From NCBI GenBank assembly GCA_016709005.1, contig JADJEU010000001.1, forward strand, positions 558,001-622,000: 64,000 nucleotides of DNA, read 5' to 3'. Shown here piece by piece: positions 28,477 to 38,700 of the stretch; within the stretch, counting starts at the first letter, position 1; each line of letters opens with the position of its first letter. The notes beneath the pieces were generated by a model. That model saw only the letters and a list, made by a program, of their open reading frames with translations, did no database searches and was not told the DNA's origin. Made by a program: the position numbers and the translations under genes. This DNA comes from Crocinitomicaceae bacterium (lineage in GTDB: Bacteria; Bacteroidota; Bacteroidia; Flavobacteriales_D; Crocinitomicaceae).

Positions 28477-31282
28477 ATGGCTGTCAAACAACGCGAAATC
28501 GAAATCAAAGGAGCACGGGTTCACAACCTCAAAAACGTTTCTTTAACGATACCACACAATCAATTCGTAGTAATTACGGGGCTTTCAGGATCAGGAAAAA
28601 GCTCTTTGGCTTTTGATACACTTTTTGCTGAAGGACAGCGTCGATATGTCGAGAGTCTATCATCTTATGCCCGTCAATTTTTAGGAAGATTTGATAAACC
28701 AGATGTAGATTATATAAAAGGAATCTCCCCGGCTATTGCAATTGAACAAAAAGTAATCTCCAATAATCCAAGATCAACCGTAGGAACCGCAACCGAAATT
28801 TACGATTACCTCAAAGTACTTTTTGCGCGCATTGGTAAAACATACGATGAAGAAACCGGACAAGAAGTAAAAAAGCACAGTGTGACGGATGTGGTGAACT
28901 TTATCACTTCATTTAAGAACGACGAAAAATATTTGATACTTGCCCCATGGAGATTAAAAGAAGGGATCTCTACAAAAAAATCTGTTGAAATTTTATTGTC
29001 TCAAGGCTATACACGTGTCTTTGTAAATAATGAGCTGGTTGATTTAACTGAAGCCAAAACCATAAAACACGTCACCGATAAAAGTTTTATCGTCATTGAC
29101 CGTTTGAAACATAATCTTGCTGATGAAGATTATTTATCGCGTGTTGCAGATTCCGTTCAGACTGCTTTCTACGAAGGTTTTGGAGATGCTGTTGTTTTTC
29201 AGATTGACTCGAAAAAATATTCATCTTTTACAAATCGATTTGAATTAAACGGCATTTCATATATTGAACCCACCATCAATTTCTTCAGCTTTAATAACCC
29301 TTATGGAGCATGTCAAAGTTGTGAAGGTTATGGAAGCATTATTGGTATTGATCCAAATCTGGTTGTACCGGATAAAACAAAAAGTGTCTTTGATTCAGGT
29401 ATCGCTCCCTGGAAAGGTGAAAAAATGAGTGAATGGAAAGACAATCTCATTCGTCATGCTGAGAAATATAAATTTCCGATTCATCGTCCGTATGCTGAGT
29501 TGACAAAATCAGAAATTGATTTACTCTGGAAAGGAAATAAAGATATTTGGGGAATCAATAACTTCTTTGAGTTTCTACAACAGAACTCTTATAAGATTCA
29601 ATATAGAATCATGCAATCACGCTATCGTGGTAAAACACTATGCCCGGATTGTCGAGGAACCCGTTTGCGGAAAGAAACTAATCTGGTAAAAATTGATGGA
29701 TATTGTTTAAGTGATTTCATTTTGATGCCGGTAACCGATTTGAAAAACACCTTTGAAAAATTAAAACTAGATAAGTATCAGAAAGAAATTGCTGAACGAC
29801 TTTTGCTTGAAATTAAAAACCGAATTACCTATTTAGATGAAGTTGGTTTGGGTTATCTTACTCTGAACAGACAATCCGGAACGCTTTCTGGTGGCGAATC
29901 ACAGCGCATCAACTTAGCAACTTCTTTAGGAAGTTCCTTAGTTGGGATCCATGTATATTTTAGATGAACCCAGTATCGGTTTACATCCACGTGACACGGC
30001 AAGATTAATTGGAATTTTACAGCGATTAAAAGCTGTTGGAAACACCGTTATTGTTGTTGAGCATGAAGAAGAGGTGATGATGGCTGCTGATCAGATTATT
30101 GACATTGGTCCGCGCGCAGGAATTTTTGGAGGTGAAATTGTTTTTCAAGGAAAGCACAAAGATCTTTTGAAATCAAAAAGTATTACAGCACAATATCTAA
30201 CAAATCGATTGCAAATTCCGATTCCGGAGAAACGCAGAAAACTCACAAATAAAATTGTGATCAAAGGTGCGCGTGAAAACAATTTAAAAAATGTAGATGT
30301 TTCTATTCCGTTGAATGGATTGGTTTGTATCACAGGCGTCAGTGGCTCAGGAAAATCAACGCTTGTAAAACAAATCCTTTACCCTGCTCTTTTGAAAGCG
30401 CTTGGAAAATCAAGCAATAAAACAGGTGATTTTGACGGCTTGTCAGGTGATCTAAAACGACTGGCTGAAGTTGAAATGATTGATCAAAATCCCATTGGAA
30501 GATCTTCACGAAGCAATCCTGCAACGTATGTAAAGGCATTTGATTTTATTCGTGAATTATTTGCTAAACAACAACTCGCAAAAATTCGCGGATTGAAAGC
30601 AGGCTTCTTCTCATACAACGTTCCCGGCGGGCGCTGTGAGGTTTGCAAAGGCGATGGCGAAATCACAATCTCGATGCAATTTATGGCCGATGTGCAACTG
30701 CAATGTGAAGAGTGCAAAGGAAAAAGATACACACAAGAAACGTTAGAAGTAGAATACCACGGAAAAAATATCAATGATGTTTTGAATCTTTCAATCGATG
30801 AAGCAATTGTATTTTTTGATGGAAAAATTGGACTTGAACAAAAAGTAGTTGAACGCATCAAACCTTTATCAGAATTAGGGTTGGGATATCTAACCCTTGG
30901 ACAATCATCGAGCACACTTTCAGGTGGTGAAGCTCAACGAATTAAATTAGCCTCGTTCTTAACGATAGGTCAAAAAAATCCAGCTCCTACCCTTTTCATT
31001 TTTGACGAACCGACTACAGGTTTGCATTTTCACGATATTGATAAACTCATCATCGGCTTCAACGAATTAATCAAATTAGGCCATTCTATTTTAGTCATTG
31101 AACACAACATGGAAGTAATCAAATGCGCTGACTGGATCATTGATATTGGCTTAGAAGGTGGTGTGAATGGTGGCAATGTTGTTTTTGAAGGCACGCCTGA
31201 AGATCTAGCGAAGGATAAAAAATCGTACACTTCAAAATATTTGAAGGAGAAGTTGGAAGTAAAGAAGATGGTGAAGGGTTAA
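28477..31282 (+). CDS. uvrA: Excinuclease ABC subunit A (one-base frameshift)
   Basis: About 935-residue DNA-damage recognition ATPase of nucleotide excision repair, working with UvrB and UvrC. Seen: Walker A GLSGSGKSSLAFDTLFAEGQRRYVESLS near residue 35, zinc-finger cysteines CQSCEGYG and CPDCRGTRLR, signature TLSGGESQRINLA, then second half GVSGSGKSTLVKQ, CEVCKGDGE/CEECKGKRY and TLSGGEAQRIKLAS. The first frame runs off into HVYFR at 29967. Removing one G from GGG at 29944-29946 restores SSLVGSMYILDEPSIGLHPRD. UvrA is rarely dispensable, so the insertion is probably a sequencing error. Confidence 0.93.
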
Positions 31283-31354
31283 TTTTTCCTAATCAGTTTT
31301 CAGATCTCACGCGATGTCTCATATTATTTGAACGGACAATTAGCTTCCCTCTTT

Positions 31355-31385
31355 TTTGTAAAAATCCAAATTAAATCTACATTTG
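31355..31385 (+). promoter_or_regulatory. Consensus Bacteroidota promoter of the transposase gene
   Basis: TTTG (31355-31358), exactly 19 bases, then TACATTTG (31378-31385), matching the TTTG-N19-TAnnTTTG pattern. The ATG at 31408 is 22 bases downstream, so the transposase is probably transcribed. Confidence 0.65.
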
Positions 31386-31407
31386 ATTTAGAAAAGGATT
31401 AGTGGAG

Positions 31408-32208
31408 ATGGCAAAATTTAAAGGAAAATACAGAATAGAATCTGCGCGATTAAAGGGATACGATTATTCTTCCGAAGGGTCTTATTTTATTACAATCTGC
31501 GCACATAAAATGCAACATTTTTTCGGACATATCGAAAATGAAAAAATGCATTTAAATGAAATCGGCAAACTTGCCGAAAAATTCTGGAAAGAAATTCCAG
31601 AATTTTTCCCCCGCGCAATTCTCCATGAATTCGTCATCATGCCGAATCACATGCACGGCATCATCACCCTAACTCCAATAAAAACGAATGCACAGACGTC
31701 GCATTGCGACGTCTCAATACCCAATACTGAATCCCCAAACGATCTCGAAATGAATGTACAGACGTCGCAGTGCGACGTCTCAATACCCAATACTGAATAC
31801 CCAAACAATCTCGAAACGAATGTACAGACGTCGCATTGCGACGTCTCAATACCCAATACTGAATCCCCAAACAATCTCGAAATGAATGTACAGACGTCGC
31901 AATGCGACGTCTCATTGAATCCACCAAAAGAAATTGATATTACTACCACAATGGAGACGGCGCAATGCGACGTCTCTACCAAAAAACAAAAAATGGCGGC
32001 CATTCGGCCCAAATCAGGATCACTTTCAGTGATTATTAGATCATACAAATCGGTGGTATCGAAACACGCACACAAAATTTCTAAAAATTTTGAATGGCAG
32101 GAACGCTTTTATGATCGAATTATTAGGGATGAAAATGAATTTGCTCGGATCGCGAACTACATCCAAAACAATCCTAAAAACTGGGATGGCGAGGAAATCT
32201 TTTTATAA
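31408..32208 (+). mobile_element. REP-associated tyrosine transposase (RAYT, Y1/HUH) with internal palindrome array
   Basis: 266-residue single-strand transposase of the IS200/IS605-like TnpA-REP group. Seen: the N-terminal RLKGYDYSSEGSYFITIC strand, the HUH motif in FVIMPNHMHGII (residues about 78-89), and a C-terminal ARIANYIQNNPKNW carrying the catalytic tyrosine. Between HUH and the C-terminal part an extra segment of roughly 100 residues contains 22-residue repeats (QTSHCDVSIPNTESPNNLEM type), encoded by 66-base units that each hold a palindrome. RAYTs normally act on palindromic REPs outside the gene. ATG 31408 is preferred over GTG 31402. It converges with the lycopene cyclase gene, overlapping it by six bases. 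No flanking insertion-sequence ends were seen. Confidence 0.88.
31688..31975. repeat. In-frame 66-bp tandem repeats each carrying a REP-like palindrome
   Basis: Arms AGACGTCGCA and TGCGACGTCT, separated by one base (T, G, T, A), occur at 31694-31714, 31760-31780, 31826-31846 and 31892-31912, a constant 66-base period (22 codons). A fifth copy with one arm change (AGACGGCGCA) lies at 31955-31975, 63 bases on. Inter-palindrome DNA ('caatacccaatactga...') is also conserved. All lie inside the RAYT gene and keep its frame. Confidence 0.92.
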
Positions 32209-32898
32209 CTCGTTCTCTTTTTTGAACTTCGCTTTCACCAACTCAAACACCCCAACATTCAGCCCTAGCAGTGTAAAGCTATACAATACATCTTCAGCCG
32301 GAATCGTAAAAATCCGAAACGGTGTTCGTTCCAAATCATCATACCAAACAATGGGTGCATCTGTAAATCCGCCTGTTAAAACTCCATTCACCAGCATGAA
32401 CGGAATAATCGAAATCATAAAAGCTATCGGTAAAAAATGTAGCTGCTTTCGCAAAAACCAAATCACAAGAAGTGTCAATAGCGACGACCCAATCACATAT
32501 TGTGCATAGGCTCCATAGTAACCGAATATCGCAATGAAAAAAATGTATGCGAAAATCAAAATATAAAACAGAATGTTGAATTTTTGAAAATTAATTTTTG
32601 CAAAATAGGCTTTGACACAAGCATAAATAAACACACACGAGAACGGAACTACTACAAAAAAGAGAACTTCTTCAATAGGTAAATTTGCAATATAAACACC
32701 TGTCAGATAATCAGGATTAAAGCCCCATACAGCAGTTTTTGTAAAATAATAATCCCAAATTAAAAATGGAATTCCAACGACTAAACCTGCAAGAAAAACA
32801 AATTTCCATTGTTTAACATAGGCCACTTTTTTATCGAAGCTTAAAATGAGTGGAAAAAAAATTGTCGCTAAATCGAGAAGTAAATAGAGCGACTTCAT
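32203..32898 (-). CDS. Lycopene cyclase, fused CrtYc-CrtYd type
   Basis: 231-residue integral membrane protein with six to seven helices, built from two homologous cyclase domains. The diagnostic acidic motifs are NLPIEEVLFF (first half, about residue 75) and TIPAEDVLYSF (second half, about residue 200). It belongs to the heterodimeric-cyclase lineage (CrtYcd fused), not the FAD-dependent CrtY. It forms beta-ionone ring(s) on lycopene or a monocyclic precursor. It is the last gene of the crt operon and overlaps crtZ by four bases. Confidence 0.9.
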   Translation of the reverse strand: MKSLYLLLDLATIFFPLILSFDKKVAYVKQWKFVFLAGLVVGIPFLIWDYYFTKTAVWGFNPDYLTGVYIANLPIEEVLFFVVVPFSCVFIYACVKAYFAKINFQKFNILFYILIFAYIFFIAIFGYYGAYAQYVIGSSLLTLLVIWFLRKQLHFLPIAFMISIIPFMLVNGVLTGGFTDAPIVWYDDLERTPFRIFTIPAEDVLYSFTLLGLNVGVFELVKAKFKKENEL

Positions 32899-33332
32899 AC
32901 ATTGAAATATTTACGCGGCACCAATAACATTCCAAAACAGGTTCCGTGTTCTTTGTATTGATTTTTGTGATGCACCTTATGTGCCTTGCGAATGGCTCTG
33001 AAATAGCTGTTATCTGTTTTATCAAACCACTTAAATCGTCTGTGAATTAAGACGTCGTGAACAAGAAAATAAACCAAACCATAGAGTGCAATTCCTCCTC
33101 CAAAACCTACTACAAAATAGTTACCATAAATCATTCCAAGCATAATACATAGCCAGGAGGGTATTGCGACGATCAAGAAGAAACGGTCATTTTTTTGAAA
33201 GAGATTTCCATTGGGTTTGTGGTGATCTTCATGCCAACTCCAAAGAGGACCATGCATCAAATACTTATGCGCTGACCATGCTCCGCCTTCCATCAATAAA
33301 AATGCCAGAATGAATGCAATTGTAAACCACAT
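32895..33332 (-). CDS. crtZ: Beta-carotene hydroxylase (CrtZ type)
   Basis: 145-residue membrane di-iron hydroxylase. All four histidine clusters are present: HKYLMH (about residue 22), HEDHH (34), HDVLIHRR (92) and HKVHH (117). It adds 3-hydroxyl groups to beta-ionone rings. The gene is one base from cruF upstream and overlaps the cyclase downstream. The CrtZ product on a monocyclic backbone would be a saproxanthin- or myxol-type ring. Confidence 0.94.
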   Translation of the reverse strand: MWFTIAFILAFLLMEGGAWSAHKYLMHGPLWSWHEDHHKPNGNLFQKNDRFFLIVAIPSWLCIMLGMIYGNYFVVGFGGGIALYGLVYFLVHDVLIHRRFKWFDKTDNSYFRAIRKAHKVHHKNQYKEHGTCFGMLLVPRKYFNV

Positions 33333-33333
33333 A

Positions 33334-33945
33334 TTACAACAAATTTAACGCGATAAAAAATCCGACCCAAATAAAATACAAGAAAAAACCTGTTCTATTT
33401 TGTTTATCTGTTAATCGCAGGTACAGATATGCAAAAGCCGTTGAAAAAATAAACCAACAAACATAATTGTAAAATGGAATATGATCGTTTTCCCAAATCC
33501 AGAATTTGTATTTGATGGCAACCGGCTCAATGATAAAATCAAGCATAGTGGCAGCCAATCCGGCTAATACAGCCTTCAAAGGAAGTGCCAATTTCAGATT
33601 GAAAAAAAGTGATGCAGATGAAACTACAATTACAAACCAATTCACACCAATGATAATCGGCACACCTAAAAATTGTTGACTCAAAACATCCGTGTAGTGA
33701 TAGTTTCCAAAAAGTAATCCGGTTTTTATTCCAATCAATTCAACTATAAATCCAAGTATAAAAATCACTACAAAAGCAAGTGCAGTAAGACTTTTTGATT
33801 CGCTTAGAAACACAAGAAAGCCACACAATAACAGATTCAACGGAGTCAACATAACATTCTCAGGACTATTGAAAAACAAATAGAATCCAACTGAATGAAA
33901 GATCAACAGCACTATTGGAAAATATGGAATCAACTTAGCCTTCAT
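33334..33945 (-). CDS. CruF-like carotenoid 1',2'-hydratase
   Basis: 203-residue protein with about six membrane helices; it resembles the carotenoid biosynthesis (DUF422/CruF) family. Seen: FIVELIGIKTGLLFGNYHYTD and an acidic DFIIEPVAIKYKFWIWEND segment that is characteristic of the family. CruF adds water across the psi-end 1',2' double bond. Overlap of 11 bases with the crtD-like gene and position in the operon support this. No copy of CrtC was seen, consistent with CruF supplying the tertiary hydroxyl. Confidence 0.82.
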   Translation of the reverse strand: MKAKLIPYFPIVLLIFHSVGFYLFFNSPENVMLTPLNLLLCGFLVFLSESKSLTALAFVVIFILGFIVELIGIKTGLLFGNYHYTDVLSQQFLGVPIIIGVNWFVIVVSSASLFFNLKLALPLKAVLAGLAATMLDFIIEPVAIKYKFWIWENDHIPFYNYVCWFIFSTAFAYLYLRLTDKQNRTGFFLYFIWVGFFIALNLL

Positions 33946-35416
33946 GTTGAATCAATTCAGAAACAATTTTTGCAGATTTAAGCACTAAAGGAATTCCTCC
34001 GCCCGGATGCACGGTTCCACCACAGAAATAGAGTTTAGGGTACTTTTTACTTTTATTTCCATGTCTTTTTAGCGCGGCTAATTTCCCATTTGAAGACGCT
34101 CCATAAAGCGCTCCCATAAAGGATCCTGTGTCTTCTTCAATGCCTTTTGAAGTCCAGATTCGTTCCCTCACAATCTCATTTTTCAAATCAATTTCAAACT
34201 GCATCTTCATGCGAGCTAAAATTTTTTCTTTAAGCACTAAAATTTGATCCTCTGTTGGTACTACACCAGCAGGCGTATTCACCATTACAAACCAATTCTG
34301 GCCATTTTCAGGAGCATCCTTTGCTTTGACGACAGAAGAAACATGTACATAAATAGTTGGATCTTCTGGTATTATTTTTTTTGTAAAAATCTGTTCAAAT
34401 TCATTTCGGTAATCTTCACTGAAAAAAATAGAATGCAAACCAAGTTCAGGCATCTTTGATTTGATTCCCCAATAGAAAACCACTGCTGAGCTCGATCGCT
34501 CCTGCTTTGAATAGTGATTGAGCAGCTTTTCATCTTTTAGAATATCCCGGTAAAATTTCACGTGATCAATTGCACAAATTAAGTATGATGACTGTAATTG
34601 TTCAGATGCAGTCTTAACAAAATATTTTTCCGCGCTGAATTTTACAGATTCAATGTCAGCATCAAATTTAAATTCCACTCCCTGATCAACTGCAAGCTGA
34701 TAAAGGGATTCAGCGATGCTGCGCATACCATTAACAGGGAAATACGTGCCGGTGTTGCCTTCCAGGTGTGGGATCATACTGTAGAGTCCGCTCATCTTAA
34801 ATGGATTGGAACCATTATATGTTCCAAACCGATCAAAAATTTGAACCAGTTTAGGTTCCTTTAAGGTAGAATGATTGTATTGATGCAGCGATTTTCTAAG
34901 TTTTGCAGTTAAAAAATGCGGGTATCGCACAATCAAATCTTTTCTAAAAACATCTTTGAATTTGACTGGAGGATTATCAATAAAAAAATCACCGATTCTT
35001 GCGTAAGTTTCTTTGCTTCTCTCCAGATAGGTCAGTGTTTTGTATGCCAATTCAGAAGTGAATTTTTTGGTCAACTCTTGTTTTAGTTTTTCGTGATTTC
35101 CAGAAAAAATCAAACTGCTTTTATCTTTAAAAAAATAGGTACATGAAGTCTCATGTCTAACATAATTGAAATAATCCCTAGGATTTTTTCCACACAGCTC
35201 AAAGAGTTCGTCGACCAATTCCGGTGATGTGAAGAGCGAAGGACCTTTATCAAATCGAAATTCACCTTCAGAAAACTCAGCTAATTTACCTCCATGTGTA
35301 CTGTTTTTTTCAAGTACAATTACTTGAAATCCCTGACTACGCAATCGTATGGAAGCAGCAATCCCTGCTAATCCGGCTCCAATAACAATGGCTGACTTTG
35401 GCAATTCTTGCTTCAT
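33935..35416 (-). CDS. CrtI/CrtD-family carotenoid desaturase
   Basis: 493-residue FAD enzyme of the phytoene-desaturase family: N-terminal dinucleotide fold VIGAGLAGIAASIRLRSQGFQVIVLEKN, GGKLAEF, FDKGPSLFT, and the C-terminal FCGGTVHPGGGIPLVLKSAKI. The operon already contains crtI (37226-38700), and this second paralogue sits beside the CruF-like hydratase. It is therefore probably the 3',4'-desaturase CrtD acting on a 1'-hydroxy carotenoid. A CrtN/CrtI-like role cannot be excluded without trees. Confidence 0.85.
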   Translation of the reverse strand: MKQELPKSAIVIGAGLAGIAASIRLRSQGFQVIVLEKNSTHGGKLAEFSEGEFRFDKGPSLFTSPELVDELFELCGKNPRDYFNYVRHETSCTYFFKDKSSLIFSGNHEKLKQELTKKFTSELAYKTLTYLERSKETYARIGDFFIDNPPVKFKDVFRKDLIVRYPHFLTAKLRKSLHQYNHSTLKEPKLVQIFDRFGTYNGSNPFKMSGLYSMIPHLEGNTGTYFPVNGMRSIAESLYQLAVDQGVEFKFDADIESVKFSAEKYFVKTASEQLQSSYLICAIDHVKFYRDILKDEKLLNHYSKQERSSSAVVFYWGIKSKMPELGLHSIFFSEDYRNEFEQIFTKKIIPEDPTIYVHVSSVVKAKDAPENGQNWFVMVNTPAGVVPTEDQILVLKEKILARMKMQFEIDLKNEIVRERIWTSKGIEEDTGSFMGALYGASSNGKLAALKRHGNKSKKYPKLYFCGGTVHPGGGIPLVLKSAKIVSELIQHEG

Positions 35417-35937
35417 CGTTGTGTTTGACTCAACAAGTGGTTTTTTACTTTTGAGAAAATAATTTTAAACCAAACCGTATAATGATCTGGATTCATCTTC
35501 ATGTCGTTTTCAAGATCAGTCAGATTCACAAATTTCCATTCAGAAACCTCAGATTCATTTATGACCGGACGATCATTATATTTTCCGATATAAACATGAT
35601 CAAATTCATGCTCAGTCAACTGCTGATCAAGTTCTGCTTTATAGATAAATGAAGTAACAAATTCCAATGCCGTATCAAAACCCATCTCTTCCTTTAATCT
35701 TCTGTGACAGGCAACTTCAACAGTTTCATTAGGATCAGGATGACTGCAGCACGTATTAGTCCATAGACCTCCCGAATGATATTTATCGAACGCACGTCTT
35801 TGCAACATCAATTCATTTTCATCGTTAAAAATAAAAATAGAAAAAGCACGATGCAACAATCCCTTCTGATGTGCCTCTAATTTCTCAAGTACACCAAGTG
35901 GCTGATCAAATTCATTTACCAGGATTACTTCTTTCAT
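35413..35937 (-). CDS. idi: Isopentenyl-diphosphate delta-isomerase, type I
   Basis: 174-residue Nudix-like isomerase interconverting IPP and DMAPP, the isoprenoid building blocks. Seen: LHRAFSIFIFNDENELMLQRR, the catalytic cysteine segment GGLWTNTCCSHP, and RRLKEEMGF with metal-binding glutamates plus EHEFDHVYIGKY. Overlaps the desaturase downstream by four bases and follows the 152-residue unknown by five. Presence in the operon couples precursor supply to carotenoid output. Confidence 0.95.
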   Translation of the reverse strand: MKEVILVNEFDQPLGVLEKLEAHQKGLLHRAFSIFIFNDENELMLQRRAFDKYHSGGLWTNTCCSHPDPNETVEVACHRRLKEEMGFDTALEFVTSFIYKAELDQQLTEHEFDHVYIGKYNDRPVINESEVSEWKFVNLTDLENDMKMNPDHYTVWFKIIFSKVKNHLLSQTQR

Positions 35938-35942
35938 CGATA

Positions 35943-36401
35943 CTAATTAAGAAATTCTTTCACTTGTTTTTTATACGATTCACTCCAGTCTGTTTGATTC
36001 ATGTTGGCAAGAATGAATTTTTTGTCTTCTTCAATGCTGGATGCATAATCCAAAAAGAAAGGACACCCTTGCTGCACGCAATACCGAATATAGCGTATTT
36101 CAACATTCTTTGGATATTTAGCAACAGCTGCTTCTAATCTTTCTTTACCTGCATTAAAATATTCCAATTTGGTTCCGGGCCAGGTTGCATGATTGGCCAA
36201 GGTCATTTCAGCACCGGCATTGTAGGCATAGTAAACAGGAAATGTTGCCAAACTATAGCTGTTGGTAAGTTCGTACAATTTTGTATTGGAGGCTTCATCG
36301 GTTGAAGCTTTTGCAAATAAATCACGAATTTCTACCATGCTCGGATGAGCCATGGTAATTGAAGTAATCAATAAGAGGAGAAATAAAACAGAGGTTTTCA
36401 T
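35943..36401 (-). CDS. Secreted protein of unknown function in the crt operon
   Basis: 152 residues with a signal peptide (MKTSVLFLLLLITSITMA, then HPSM). The mature part is helical and contains VYYAYNAGAEMTLANHATWPG, LEAAVAKYPKNVEIRYIRY and CVQQGCPFFLDY; the alternating helices suggest TPR-like repeats. It lies one base after crtB and five before idi, so it is clearly part of the operon. No catalytic motif is recognised; a role in carrying or assembling carotenoids at the envelope is only a guess. Confidence 0.8.
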   Translation of the reverse strand: MKTSVLFLLLLITSITMAHPSMVEIRDLFAKASTDEASNTKLYELTNSYSLATFPVYYAYNAGAEMTLANHATWPGTKLEYFNAGKERLEAAVAKYPKNVEIRYIRYCVQQGCPFFLDYASSIEEDKKFILANMNQTDWSESYKKQVKEFLN

Positions 36402-36402
36402 G

Positions 36403-37242
36403 TTAAATTAAATTGATGCTGTTTTTGACATATGATTTAAAGAACAAATACCATTTAGTATTATTAGGCACACTGATTCTGTTGTGCAAGAGTTCTTTGA
36501 TATTTCGTCTTTTTATTTCACGCAAGAGGCGTGTATAGTAGACATAGCTCAGATAAACACCAAATCGTGATGACTTTGGCAATTGAACAATCCCTTTATA
36601 AGCTTCTGCAAATTCAGTTTCGATTTCTTCCTCTATCATCATTTTTTCCTGTACTGAAAGATTATTAATTGCTCCGATATGCGGAAAATAAACCCGACCT
36701 AATTCATTGACATCGTCTTTCAAATCTCTCAGAAAATTTATTTTTTGAAAAGCAGAACCTAATTTCATTGCAAATGGAGTCAGTCGCTCATATTCTGCCT
36801 GGTTGCCATAAACAAAAATTTTCAGGCACATTAAACCAACTACCTCTGCAGAACCAAGTATGTATTCTTTATAACGTTCATCATTATAATCAAGCTTTAC
36901 GAGATCCATTTCCATGCTATGTAAAAACTGTTCAATCAGCTTGAAATCGATCTCATATTTATGCACAGCTGCCTGAAACGAATTCAATATTGGGTTCAAT
37001 GAAATTTTGCGTTCGAGCGCCAGGTAAGTATCATTCTTAAATTCACTCAAGAGCACCTGCTTATCAAAATCATGGAAAGTATCCACAATTTCGTCAGCAA
37101 ACCTTACAAATCCATAAATAGCATGAATGTCGTCTCCGATTTTTTTATCCAGACACCGAACGCCGGCATAGAATGACGTACTGTACATTCGCGTCACACT
37201 CTGTGATGCTCTTCTGGAAACATCGTCAAACAGTTTTTTCAT
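36403..37242 (-). CDS. crtB: Phytoene synthase
   Basis: 279-residue squalene/phytoene synthase family enzyme that condenses two geranylgeranyl diphosphates head to head. Seen: TSFYAGVRCLDKK, the first aspartate-rich motif FADEIVDTF (about residues 47-55), and the second in FLRDLKDDVNELGRVYFP (about residue 170). Overlaps the end of crtI by 17 bases. No GGPP synthase gene is in the operon. Confidence 0.95.
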   Translation of the reverse strand: MKKLFDDVSRRASQSVTRMYSTSFYAGVRCLDKKIGDDIHAIYGFVRFADEIVDTFHDFDKQVLLSEFKNDTYLALERKISLNPILNSFQAAVHKYEIDFKLIEQFLHSMEMDLVKLDYNDERYKEYILGSAEVVGLMCLKIFVYGNQAEYERLTPFAMKLGSAFQKINFLRDLKDDVNELGRVYFPHIGAINNLSVQEKMMIEEEIETEFAEAYKGIVQLPKSSRFGVYLSYVYYTRLLREIKRRNIKELLHNRISVPNNTKWYLFFKSYVKNSINLI

Positions 37243-38700
37243 AATTCTTGAGGATTTGTTTAGCCACTACTTTACCGCTGATTAGTGCAGGGGGAATTCC
37301 AGGTCCCGGCACGGTAAGCTGTCCGCAATAGTGCAAGTTTTTGAGTTTTGAGGTAATTTTTGGTTTGAGGTTTGCTGTCTGGCGCAAGGTATTTGCAAGT
37401 CCATAAGCGTTTCCTTTGTAGGCATTATAATCTTTTGCAAAGTCATTAATTGCATAAGACCGTTTATAAATGATGGAATCTGTAAATGATGTTCCGGTAT
37501 GCTTTTCAACTCGATTGAGCATCAACTGAAAATACTTTTCACGGATAGCTTCTGTGTCTTCAATTTCAGTTGCAATTGGCATCAGAAAAAATAAATTTTC
37601 ATATCCTTCTGGTGCAACCGTTTTATCTGTAGTACTTGGAGCACAGACATAGAACAATGGTTTTTCAGGCCATTTTGGATTTTCATAAATCTCTTTACCG
37701 TGTGCATTTAAATCTTCATCAAAGAAGAGATTGTGATGCAATAGCCCGCTTACTTTTTTAGATACACCAACATAATAAATCAAACAACTTGGCGCCAATT
37801 TTCTACTGTTCCAATACTTTGAATCATATCTTCTGAACTCTTTTGGAACCAGGTTTTGTTCTACGAAATGATAATCTGCGCTTGCAATGATTTCTTCTGT
37901 TGGAATAGAGTCATTACCAATTTCAATGGACTCAATTTTTCCGGCCTTAACATTGAATTTTTTAATTTCAGAATTGGTGTACACCTCCACTCCTTCTTTC
38001 TGTGCAATCTTCACCAGCGCTGCAGACAATGCATTCATACCTCCTTCAGGATACCAGGTTCCTAATTCGAGATCAACATAATTCATCAAAGTATAAAGTG
38101 ATGGAATTCGCGAAGGCATCTCGCCTAAAAATAAAACCGGAAAATTTAATATTGCGCGCGCTTTCTGTGACGAAAATCTTTTGGCAACATCTTTTTCTAC
38201 CGATTTGAAAACGTCTAGTTTTACAGCATTCTTTAACGCTCTCAGATTTAAAAGTTCAGACCATTTAACACCCGGATTTTCCATAAAATCAACGGTTGCA
38301 ATATCATATTTCACCTTTGCGTCTTTCAGAAATTTTTTGAGTTTTGTTGAACCATCTTTTTCCATTTGGTCGAACAACACTTCTAATCCTTTCATGTCTG
38401 CAGGCACATCGGTAGGCTTATCATCTTTCCAAAAAATACGGTAAGATGGCTTTAGCTGTGTCAGTTGAAAATAGTTTTACGGTCTTCACCGAGGTCATTA
38501 AACAATTTGTCTACAAGTTCGGGCATCCAATACCAGGATGGTCCCATATCAAATGTAAATCCTTGCTCTTTGTAAGCACGCGATCGACCACCAAGTGATT
38601 CATTTTTTTCGAATACACGTACTTTTACCCCTTGCTTTGCGAGATAGCACGCAGCATACAATCCGGATAAACCTCCGCCAATAATATCAACCTTACGCAT
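37226..38700 (-). CDS. crtI: Phytoene desaturase (one-base frameshift)
   Basis: About 491-residue FAD enzyme turning phytoene into lycopene. The N-terminal part (38461-38700) carries the dinucleotide motif IIGGGLSGLYAACYLAKQGVKVRVFEKN, GGRSRAY and FDMGPSWYWMPE. The rest (from about 38460) includes YFPEGG-like WYPEGGMNALSAALVKIA and the C-terminal YCGQLTVPGPGIPPALISGK. The two parts are joined by adding one T to the run 38471-38468 (minus strand), which yields KTIFQLTQLKPSYRIFWKDDKP without a stop. Overlaps the sigma gene by eight bases and crtB by 17. Homopolymer error is likely, because the rest of the operon is intact. Confidence 0.9.

Noticed and set aside
29941..29967. Programmed ribosomal frameshifting in uvrA or other split genes
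   Set aside because: No slippery heptamer plus pseudoknot was seen, sites differ from gene to gene, and most lie in plain homopolymers; sequencing error explains them better.
31694..31975. CRISPR-like regular spacing of palindromic repeats
   Set aside because: The DNA between palindromes is itself repeated rather than unique, everything stays in frame with the RAYT gene, and there are no cas genes. It is a tandem repeat, not a CRISPR array.
31647..32075. Antisense Cys-rich ORFs (142 and 87 codons) opposite the RAYT repeat array
   Set aside because: Their repetitive composition follows from palindromes being read on the other strand; no start signals or homology support them.
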